9,877 nt of DNA from JABCPE02 sp963521545 (GTDB lineage Bacteria > Bacteroidota > Bacteroidia > Flavobacteriales > Weeksellaceae), in assembly GCA_963521545.1 (NCBI GenBank), contig CAUQVP010000068.1:1-9877 (forward strand), written 5' to 3'. Shown here one piece after another: positions 1 to 6,235 of this stretch (within the stretch, counting starts at the first letter, position 1; the number at the start of each line of letters is the position of its first letter). A model generated the notes under the pieces. That model searched no databases and was not told where the DNA came from. It saw only the letters and a list, made by a program, of their open reading frames with translations. The position numbers were made by a program, and so were the translations under genes.

Positions 1-2
1 CT

Positions 3-116
3 TTAGTTTTAGCATATTGTTATCTTTTTGTACTTTATCTGGTTTTGTTGTTTTTTAGCATTCTAGTGTTTGTTGAACACATCATTTTTAATAGAAAAAC
101 TATCCCCATTGTCTAA
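3..116 (+). CDS. Possible C-terminal end of an unidentified plus-strand gene (partial, weak)
   Basis: A plus-strand frame is open from the window edge to a TAA at 114-116 (37 residues). It would encode a strongly hydrophobic stretch of about 22 residues, like a membrane helix, followed by a short polar tail ending in Thr-Ile-Pro-Ile-Val. A convergent gene here would fit the two-way terminator at 95-131, although the stop codon would then lie in the terminator loop. T-rich non-coding DNA often translates into hydrophobic residues, so this may be chance. No family is recognised. The sequence left of the window would decide it. Confidence 0.22.
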   Translation, partial: LVLAYCYLFVLYLVLLFFSILVFVEHIIFNRKTIPIV

Positions 117-131
117 AGAGGGAAGTTTTTT
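95..131. terminator. Probable bidirectional intrinsic terminator after the lptG-family gene
   Basis: An imperfect hairpin has a left arm AAAAACTATCCCC (95-107), a 12-nt loop (108-119) and a right arm GGGAAGTTTTTT (120-131). CCC pairs with GGG, and ACT and the A-run pair with the AGT and T-run; C104 and A102 are bulged. Read on the minus strand it ends in a run of five T, on the plus strand in six T, so it could stop transcription from both sides. It begins 28 nt after the stop codon of the minus-strand permease gene, where the operon terminator is expected. The bulges make the stem only moderately strong. Confidence 0.5.
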
Positions 132-159
132 ATAAAGATATAATTTTATTGAAAAAAAA

Positions 160-1623
160 TTATTGGTATCGTTTATGTTCTTTATGCTTTGAAAATTTCT
201 TTATCAAAGGCATTATCCAAGATTTGTATTTCTCCACATCTAGGATTTGTGAGTCTGTATTGGCTTTATAAGTTATCCAAATACTGAAAGGCAGGAATAT
301 AAAATTCGGCAGCCAAGCAGCGATATATGGGTCCATTTCTCCCTTCCAAGCCATATTTTCAGCAGAAATATTGAGAACGAAAAATATGATGAATATGATG
401 ATGGAAAGAAGAATCGGCATTCCTATTCCTCCTTTTCTTACGATAGACCCTAGACTAGTCCCTATCAGCAGGAATAAAACGCTCATCACCGAATATGCCA
501 AAATTTGCTGCTGGTGCATCACCACCTTTGCATAAAGTTTGGCGTGTGAGAGGATTTCTTCGTTCTTTGTTTCAATGTTTTTTTGGATGAGGTCTATTTT
601 CTCATGTGCATTGAAGAGGATTTCCAGCTTTTTATCTTGGTTTATAGAATCTAAACTAAACGGCGCCTGAGTTTTTTTGTTTTTATTTTTGTCTTTGTTT
701 TTATCCAAAATTTCTATGAAGGAACTGCTCTGAGAAACTAAATCTGAAGAAATTTCGGAATATCTTTTTTGTTTTTCGGCTTTTACGAGGTCTACAGTAG
801 AGTTGAGCTGTGCGTAGTTCTGGAACTCATAGCTGTCCGTGATTTTTTCGCTCTCGATAGCCTTGTCAAGAAGTTCACTGATGTCAAAATGAGACACCAA
901 AGAATCAAACTTAATGGTCTGATTTTCCTGTCTGAAACGATCTTGAAAGTTGGGTTTGGCGAGATTGTCTTCAAAAATATACCCATCATACAGCACCATT
1001 CTCAGGTAGTTGCTCCCTTGTTTGGAAACTATTTTTCCTCTTTTAGCGATGATGGTTCTTTGGTCATCAAAACTACTGGCAGTCTTGTTGATGAAAACAC
1101 CCTCTATCAGTTCATCATTTTCTCCATAAAGTCTATCAAACTTGATAGTTGTCCCAGGGAGTGAATTGATAAACTGCCCAGGCGTGAAATTCAGCGCCGG
1201 TTTGGAGGAAACGATGTTATACAGCATATTTTTCGCTTTTCGCTGAAAATCAGGAATTACGAAGTTAGAAAACAAAAATAAAATAAAAGCCAGAACTAAA
1301 CTCGTAAGAAATAAAGGTCTTATAATTCTAATCAAAGGAGCTCCAGCAGCCTTCATGGCAGCGAGTTCATAGCGCTCTCCGAACCCTCCGAAAGCCATGA
1401 TAGAGGCGAGTAGTACAGTGAGCGGGAGAACCATCTTTATGACTCCCACACTCAGATAGTAGAAAAGTTTGGTCAGTTCCCATGTTGTCAGCCCTTTACC
1501 TCCAAGGTTAAACATCTGTATCCAGATGATATTCACCATGAAAATGAAAAATAAAATACTGAAAATGAATATGAAAGGACCTAAAAAGGTTTTTATAATG
1601 TATAAATCTAGTTTTTTTAACAT
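160..1623 (-). CDS. lptG: LptF/LptG (YjgP/YjgQ) family lipopolysaccharide transport permease
   Basis: This is an inner-membrane permease subunit of the Lpt ABC transporter, which extracts lipopolysaccharide from the inner membrane and passes it to the periplasmic bridge. The 487 residues show the family layout: transmembrane segments near 15-36, 58-80 and 101-123, a periplasmic beta-rich domain from about 140 to 250, then segments near 374-393, 401-420 and 433-452. The cytoplasmic stretch after the second helix (about 80-97: FGERYELAAMKAAGAP) matches the coupling-helix region that contacts the LptB ATPase. At 487 residues it is longer than the roughly 360-residue E. coli LptF and LptG. The extra length is mostly a charged, helical segment (about 250-365) containing a Lys/Asn/Asp run at 307-317. 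The start ATG overlaps the lolA stop by one base, suggesting coupled translation. Family membership is secure; whether it acts as LptF or LptG cannot be told, because only one such gene is in the window. Confidence 0.9.
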   Translation of the reverse strand: MLKKLDLYIIKTFLGPFIFIFSILFFIFMVNIIWIQMFNLGGKGLTTWELTKLFYYLSVGVIKMVLPLTVLLASIMAFGGFGERYELAAMKAAGAPLIRIIRPLFLTSLVLAFILFLFSNFVIPDFQRKAKNMLYNIVSSKPALNFTPGQFINSLPGTTIKFDRLYGENDELIEGVFINKTASSFDDQRTIIAKRGKIVSKQGSNYLRMVLYDGYIFEDNLAKPNFQDRFRQENQTIKFDSLVSHFDISELLDKAIESEKITDSYEFQNYAQLNSTVDLVKAEKQKRYSEISSDLVSQSSSFIEILDKNKDKNKNKKTQAPFSLDSINQDKKLEILFNAHEKIDLIQKNIETKNEEILSHAKLYAKVVMHQQQILAYSVMSVLFLLIGTSLGSIVRKGGIGMPILLSIIIFIIFFVLNISAENMAWKGEMDPYIAAWLPNFIFLPFSIWITYKANTDSQILDVEKYKSWIMPLIKKFSKHKEHKRYQ

Positions 1624-2252
1624 TATAACTCTGTGATTAGATAGTTTTTATAAAGGTTTTTATTAAAACTAAAAGTGGAAGGCTCTACTTTTAAGTTTTC
1701 TTTATACTGGCTGATGCTTATCGTTGTAATATCGTTGTTATCAGCGTATTGCTCTATTTTTTCTATTTGTTTTTTTGCTTTATTGATGTGCAGGAAAACA
1801 TGCTTGATGCCATTCTTTTTGGTAGGAGTAAGTTTTATAACCTCCAGATTGTTTTTATTTCCTGTATAGCTTATGTTGTAATCTTTCTTGTAAGAATCTA
1901 GATAATTGATAGGAGAGAGCATCGCCTCAGAGCCATTAGGTTTTGCGATGGTAACTTCCATGTCTTCAGCATTGATGTTGTATACTTTATTTCCATCAAA
2001 TATCTGCTCATTACCCATTATTTTGAGTTTGTATTTATTCTTTGAAGCGTAGAAAATCCCTGTTTGATTTTTAGAAACTTTGCCGTTGCTTCCCATTCCA
2101 TATGAGAATTTGAAATACATCGTGCTTTTGGATTTATAATTGGCAGAGGTTTCGTCCAGTATGTTTTTGGCTTTGGTATCTACTTTTTGAGCACCAGCCA
2201 TACTTAGCATTCCTAAAGATAATATCAGTAAAGTTTTTTTGAAAAAAGTCAT
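1623..2252 (-). CDS. lolA: LolA-like periplasmic lipoprotein carrier protein
   Basis: A 209-residue exported protein, close to the roughly 203 residues of E. coli LolA. An N-terminal signal peptide is visible: Lys at 5-6, a hydrophobic core at about 8-19 and an Ala-Gly-Ala signal peptidase I site before Gln22. The mature part is a run of short beta strands with the family pattern of aromatic and Gly positions, including IFDGNKVYNIN at 84-94, which matches the DG-x-x-V/L-x-x-Y strand of LolA/LolB proteins. The protein is predicted to carry lipoproteins across the periplasm to the outer membrane. It lies 19 nt after ftsK and shares one base (1623) with the next start codon, so the three genes are very likely co-transcribed. 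LolA-like proteins diverge strongly, so the assignment rests on fold pattern, length, signal peptide and context. Confidence 0.83.
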   Translation of the reverse strand: MTFFKKTLLILSLGMLSMAGAQKVDTKAKNILDETSANYKSKSTMYFKFSYGMGSNGKVSKNQTGIFYASKNKYKLKIMGNEQIFDGNKVYNINAEDMEVTIAKPNGSEAMLSPINYLDSYKKDYNISYTGNKNNLEVIKLTPTKKNGIKHVFLHINKAKKQIEKIEQYADNNDITTISISQYKENLKVEPSTFSFNKNLYKNYLITEL

Positions 2253-2271
2253 AATTTTAGATTTAATGAAA

Positions 2272-4752
2272 TTAATTGTTTCTAAGGCTCTCCAAAAACT
2301 GTTCCAAATGCTGAATATCAGAAATCAGCACTTCTCTTGCTTTTGCTCCGTTGAAACTTCCTACTACTCCTGCGTTTTCCAGTTGATCCATGATTCGCCC
2401 TGCGCGGTTGTAGCCCAGTTTTAGCTGTCTTTGTAGCATGGAAGTAGAGCCCTGCTGTGTATTTACTACGATTCTGGCAGCTTCTTCAAACAAAGCATCC
2501 TTTTCATTTGCATCGAAATTTCCTGATCCAGAACTTTCATTTTCGCCCACATATTCAGGGAGTTCGTAGGCATTTGGATAGCCTTTTTGCTCACCGATGA
2601 AAGTCACCACTTTTTCCACTTCTGGAGTGTCTATGAAGGCACATTGGATTCTAATCATGTCGTTTCCATTGGAATAGAGCATGTCACCTTTTCCTATCAG
2701 CTGGTCTGCACCTGTGCTGTCTAGGATGGTTCTAGAATCTACATTAGACATAACTCGGAAAGCCACTCTGGCAGGGAAATTAGCTTTAATCATCCCTGTG
2801 ATGACATTTACAGAAGGTCTCTGTGTAGCGATGATGAGGTGGATACCTACGGCTCTTGCAAGCTGTGCTAGACGGGCGATAGGGTGCTCCACTTCCTTAC
2901 CAGCGGTCATGATTAAGTCCGCAAATTCATCCACCACCAGCACGATGTATGGCAGGTAGCGGTGTCCATTTTTAGGGTTTAATTTTCTTTCCTTGAATTT
3001 TTTATTGTATTCTTTCAAGTTTCTACAAAAAGCTTCTTCCAAAAGCTTGTAGCGGTTATCCATCTCGATACAAAGTGAGTTTAATGTATTGATAACCTTT
3101 GAGTTGTCTGTTAATATAGCTTTGTCCGTGTCAGGGAGTTTAGCTAAATAGTGTCGTTCAATTTTAGAATAGATAGAAAGCTCCACTTTTTTAGGGTCTA
3201 CCATCACAAATTTCAGTTCGCTAGGATGTTTTTTATAAAGAAGTGAAGTTAATATCGCATTGATACCCACAGATTTACCCTGTCCTGTAGCTCCCGCTAT
3301 CAGTAGGTGAGGCATTTTGGAAAGGTCAGCCATGAAAATTTCATTGGAAATGGTTTTTCCAAAGACTACGGGTAGATCCATGTCTGTGGAGTGGATGTTA
3401 GATGCTTGTAGAGCAGATCGCATAGAGACCATTGCTGGAGTCTGTCGTGGAACTTCTATCCCTACGGTTCCTTTCCCAGGGATAGGAGCTATTATCCTGA
3501 TACCCAGCGCAGAAAGGCTTAGAGCGATGTCATCTTGAAGCCTTTTAATAGTAGCAATACGAGTTCCAGATTCAGGGACAATCTCGTAAAGTGTCACCGT
3601 AGGGCCTATGGTCGCTTTGATTTTAGAAACGCCAACATTGAAGTTTTTTAGAACTTCTACGATTTTGTTTTTGTTTTGTTCTAGTTCCTCTCTGTTGATG
3701 GTGATTTCTTCGTTGCCATAATCTTTTAGCAAATCAAGGCTCGGCATCTGGAAATTAGCCAAATCTAATCTTTGGTCATAGAGTCCATGTTTTTCTACTA
3801 ATTCATCAGCTTTTTTGTCTGGGTCTGTGATGTTGTTAGCAGCAGGTGAAGGCTCTATGGTAATCTCGATATCATCATCTTTTTTAGATTCGTTATCAAT
3901 GATGATTTCTTTATCAGATTCATTTTCAGGTTTTTTATTAGATGAAGATTCTTCCTTTTTTTCTAAAAACTCATCATCTATTTCCACGCTGATGGTTGAG
4001 GCTTTTGTAGGTTCAGTTACTTCTGTTTCTGCCTTTTCAGTTTCAGCGGTAGGGTTTTCTTTTGCATTGTTTTCGATGACAGGTTCGGCAACAGAAACAG
4101 CATTGGTGTTTATGCTTTCTTCTTCATCTTCATCTTTTTCTTGTGTCCCTTGCATTTCTTGGATTTCCTCTTGGATATCATCTTTTATGGATTGGATTTT
4201 TTCTTTCACAGTAGAGACTTTATCAGTGATATTGCTCAAACTGATATTAAACTCCAAAATGAAATACAAGGCAAAACTTAAAATAATACAAGTCCAAAGC
4301 CCAAAACTCCCTATAATGCTGGAACCATAATCATAAATCTGATAGCCGAAAACACCGCTTAGAATACCATTTCCTTTAGTGACAGCTCCTATGAACACAG
4401 GCAGCCATGCCAAAAAGAAAAAACTATGGGAAATAGTTTTCCATGGTTTGAATATTTTAAATCCTAAAATTAAAGTCCCGAAAACAAAAAGCAGGAAAGC
4501 AACGATAAACGCAGAAATTCCCACGCTCTCGAATATAAAAACATTTCCCAACCAGTCGCCCACCTTACCAAAAATATTGGTGGATTTGATTTCCTTGTCT
4601 AGGAAATTCCCTATTTGGCTTTGGTTTTCTTTCCAGCTCATCAGGTAAGAAACAAAGGAAATAATGAGTATTACTGACAGAAATATAAGCGTGAAACCAA
4701 GCGCTATTCTTGGTTTTCGGAATTTTTTTGTAGGTGTGGTATTATTTTTCAT
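2272..4752 (-). CDS. ftsK: FtsK DNA translocase (cell division / chromosome segregation)
   Basis: This is a septum-anchored ATPase that pumps DNA during division and assists chromosome-dimer resolution. The start at 4752 gives 826 residues beginning MKNNTTPTKK and places the gene 15 nt below a TAnnTTTG promoter element. A longer reading to 4815 would run through that promoter and is not used. The N-terminus has four membrane segments (about 17-38, 77-100, 108-124 and 145-168). A long acidic, Glu/Lys/Asp-rich linker follows (about 185-315). The motor contains a DNA-binding alpha region from about 340, Walker A GATGQGKS at 487-494, Walker B at 602-609 (VVDE) and the conserved IIATQRPSVNVITG stretch at 640-653. 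The C-terminal winged-helix gamma domain (about 750-812, ending AKAREVLI) reads DNA polarity signals in characterised FtsK proteins. All parts are present in frame. SpoIIIE is the alternative family name, but FtsK is the normal assignment in this phylum. Confidence 0.96.
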   Translation of the reverse strand: MKNNTTPTKKFRKPRIALGFTLIFLSVILIISFVSYLMSWKENQSQIGNFLDKEIKSTNIFGKVGDWLGNVFIFESVGISAFIVAFLLFVFGTLILGFKIFKPWKTISHSFFFLAWLPVFIGAVTKGNGILSGVFGYQIYDYGSSIIGSFGLWTCIILSFALYFILEFNISLSNITDKVSTVKEKIQSIKDDIQEEIQEMQGTQEKDEDEEESINTNAVSVAEPVIENNAKENPTAETEKAETEVTEPTKASTISVEIDDEFLEKKEESSSNKKPENESDKEIIIDNESKKDDDIEITIEPSPAANNITDPDKKADELVEKHGLYDQRLDLANFQMPSLDLLKDYGNEEITINREELEQNKNKIVEVLKNFNVGVSKIKATIGPTVTLYEIVPESGTRIATIKRLQDDIALSLSALGIRIIAPIPGKGTVGIEVPRQTPAMVSMRSALQASNIHSTDMDLPVVFGKTISNEIFMADLSKMPHLLIAGATGQGKSVGINAILTSLLYKKHPSELKFVMVDPKKVELSIYSKIERHYLAKLPDTDKAILTDNSKVINTLNSLCIEMDNRYKLLEEAFCRNLKEYNKKFKERKLNPKNGHRYLPYIVLVVDEFADLIMTAGKEVEHPIARLAQLARAVGIHLIIATQRPSVNVITGMIKANFPARVAFRVMSNVDSRTILDSTGADQLIGKGDMLYSNGNDMIRIQCAFIDTPEVEKVVTFIGEQKGYPNAYELPEYVGENESSGSGNFDANEKDALFEEAARIVVNTQQGSTSMLQRQLKLGYNRAGRIMDQLENAGVVGSFNGAKAREVLISDIQHLEQFLESLRNN

Positions 4753-4767
4753 AAAAAGAATAAGTCG

Positions 4768-4775
4768 CAAATTTA
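4768..4775 (-). promoter_or_regulatory. -7 promoter element for the ftsK-lolA-lptG operon
   Basis: The minus strand reads TAAATTTG, an exact match to the Bacteroidota -7 consensus TAnnTTTG. It ends 15 nt before the ftsK ATG, implying a leader of roughly ten nucleotides. I see no good -33 TTG at the expected 17-23 nt spacing, so the call rests on the -7 match and its position. Confidence 0.5.
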
Positions 4776-4822
4776 ATAATAAATTGTATAAAAATGAATA
4801 AAAAAAAGTAGCCAAGTTTATT

Positions 4823-4830
4823 TAACTTTG
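4823..4830 (+). promoter_or_regulatory. -7 promoter element for the pyrE-pyrF fusion gene
   Basis: TAACTTTG matches TAnnTTTG exactly and ends 15 nt before the ATG at 4846, giving a short leader of about ten nucleotides. It overlaps an inverted repeat AAGTT-N5-AACTT (4814-4828) that could be an operator or chance. No clear -33 element is present at normal spacing. Confidence 0.5.
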
Positions 4831-4845
4831 TGAAAAATTAATCTC

Positions 4846-6210
4846 ATGGAATCCAAAAACAAATTCTTTTTAGAATCTTACAAATTAGAAATCATTAAAT
4901 TTGGGAAATTTACCTTGAAAAGTGGAATAGAAAGCCCTTTTTATGTGGATTTGCGCCCGCTGGCATCAGACCCGAAAATTCTGAAAAAACTAGCAGAGCA
5001 TCTTTTAGAAATTTTACCAAAGGATAATAAACAGGATTTGATTTGTGGAGTTCCCTATGCGGCACTTCCGATGGCGACTGTGATGTCTCTATTGTCTGAG
5101 ATTCCATTGATAATGAAGCGAAAAGAAGCCAAAGGTTATGGAACGAAAAAACTGATAGAAGGTATCTATAAACAAGGACAATCCTGCCTCTTGGTGGAAG
5201 ATGTGATTACATCTGGAAAATCCCTCTTGGAAACAATAGCAGAAGTGGAAAAAGAAGGCTTGAAAGTGTCTGATATAGTGGTGGTTTTGGATAGACAGCA
5301 GGGCGGAAAAGAGCTTTTGGAGCATAAGGGCTACAGAGTTCATACGCTGTTTACAATCGCAGAAGTGGTGAAAATCTTACATGAAGCAGGAGAAATAGAT
5401 GATGAGCAGGTTGCAAAAATCCATGATTTTTTGGCCGGAAAACAAGTGAAATTTAAGGAAGAAAAAAGACTTTCTTATGAGCAAAAATTAGAAATCACAA
5501 AGCATCCCACAGCAAAAAAACTTTTGCAGACAGCAATCAATAAAAAATCTAATCTGATAGTTTCTGCTGATGTGGTGACTACCAGTGAGTTGCTGAATTT
5601 AGCGGAGAAAGTAGGGCAGCAGATAGTGGTTCTGAAAACACACATAGATATTATAAAAGATTTTGACCATGATAAGACCATTCTTCCGCTGGTAGATTTA
5701 GCGAGGAAGCATAATTTTCTATTGATGGAGGATAGAAAATTTGCGGATATAGGCAGTACACAGGAGTTGCAATTCTCAAAAGGTGTTTATCAAATCTCAA
5801 AATGGGCGGATATGGTAACATCACATCTCATAGCAGGGGAAAAATCTTTGGAATGTTTTAAAAATGTGGGAGTTATAGCGATTTTAGGAATGTCTTCTCA
5901 GGGAACACTTACAGATGCTCATTACCAAGAAGAAGGACTTAAAATCGTTGAAGAACAGCCTAATATAATGGGCTGCGTGGCTCAGAGAAAAATAAACAAA
6001 GAAATGTTGCTTTTTACTCCAGGGGTCAGTTTAGAGCAGTCAGGCGATGATAAAGGGCAGCAGTACAATACGCCAGACCATGTTTTTCATAATCTACATA
6101 CGGATTTTATCATCGTAGGGCGTGGAGTTTATCAGGCAGAAGATGCTGAAAAAGCTTCAAAAAGTTACAGAAAAATAGGCTGGGAAGCTTATGAAAAATC
6201 TTTAGAATAA
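4846..6210 (+). CDS. pyrEF: Bifunctional UMP synthase: orotate phosphoribosyltransferase fused to OMP decarboxylase
   Basis: This single 454-residue protein should catalyse the last two steps of de novo UMP synthesis in the cytoplasm: orotate plus PRPP to OMP, then decarboxylation to UMP. Residues about 1-200 are the phosphoribosyltransferase, with the PRPP loop VEDVITSGKS at 117-126 and the mobile catalytic-loop region MKRKEAKGYGTKKLIEG at 90-106. A short linker (about 200-215) leads to the decarboxylase. That domain carries LKTHIDI at 263-269, the catalytic motif EDRKFADIG at 295-303 (Asp296, Lys298, Asp301), the phosphate-loop GQQYNTP at 404-410 and GRG at 425-427. All catalytic residues known for the family are present. 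From memory, domain order and local sequence resemble the animal/plant UMP synthase closely along the whole length, unlike the usual separate bacterial PyrE and PyrF. Codon use looks like the neighbours, so any transfer is old. The gene is divergent from ftsK and precedes mutS2 by 25 nt. Function is confident; origin is inference. Confidence 0.95.
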   Translation: MESKNKFFLESYKLEIIKFGKFTLKSGIESPFYVDLRPLASDPKILKKLAEHLLEILPKDNKQDLICGVPYAALPMATVMSLLSEIPLIMKRKEAKGYGTKKLIEGIYKQGQSCLLVEDVITSGKSLLETIAEVEKEGLKVSDIVVVLDRQQGGKELLEHKGYRVHTLFTIAEVVKILHEAGEIDDEQVAKIHDFLAGKQVKFKEEKRLSYEQKLEITKHPTAKKLLQTAINKKSNLIVSADVVTTSELLNLAEKVGQQIVVLKTHIDIIKDFDHDKTILPLVDLARKHNFLLMEDRKFADIGSTQELQFSKGVYQISKWADMVTSHLIAGEKSLECFKNVGVIAILGMSSQGTLTDAHYQEEGLKIVEEQPNIMGCVAQRKINKEMLLFTPGVSLEQSGDDKGQQYNTPDHVFHNLHTDFIIVGRGVYQAEDAEKASKSYRKIGWEAYEKSLE

Positions 6211-6223
6211 AAATTAAAAATGT

Positions 6224-6231
6224 TACCTTTG
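6224..6231 (+). promoter_or_regulatory. -7-like promoter element directly before the mutS2 start codon
   Basis: TACCTTTG matches TAnnTTTG and ends only 4 nt before the GTG start at 6236. A weak -33-like TTTA lies at 6201-6204 with a 19-nt spacer. Transcription from this element would begin close to the GTG itself, giving a leaderless or nearly leaderless mRNA. The element sits inside an inverted repeat ACCTT-TGC-AAGGT (6225-6237). Read-through from the pyrEF gene is the alternative source of the transcript. Confidence 0.4.
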
Positions 6232-6235
6232 CAAG

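Noticed and set aside
1..15. Minus-strand ATG (15-13) as the start of the next gene of the operon
   Set aside because: Only five codons are visible, and no promoter or ribosome-binding features support it.
66..80. Small hairpin GTGTT-TGTTG-AACAC as a separate terminator
   Set aside because: The stem is only five base pairs and AT-rich with a poor T-run; the stronger hairpin at 95-131 explains termination better.
671..708. T-rich repeated stretch as a regulatory or phase-variation repeat
   Set aside because: It encodes the Lys/Asn/Asp run of the permease in frame, and it is irregular, not a uniform short tandem repeat.
769..1164. A 131-residue plus-strand reading frame
   Set aside because: It lies wholly opposite the periplasmic domain of the LptG-family gene and has no recognisable domain or promoter.
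3815..4330. A 171-residue Ser-rich plus-strand reading frame
   Set aside because: It is antisense to the acidic low-complexity linker of FtsK. The Ser/Phe-rich product is what the opposite strand of Glu/Asp/Lys codons gives, and it has no promoter or family features.
4753..4815. A 21-residue N-terminal extension of FtsK starting at 4815
   Set aside because: It would translate through the TAnnTTTG promoter element and the AT-rich divergent spacer. The methionine at 4752 opens a typical FtsK N-terminus.
6220..6235. ATG at 6220 as the start of mutS2
   Set aside because: It is out of frame with the MutS2 protein (16 nt from the GTG).
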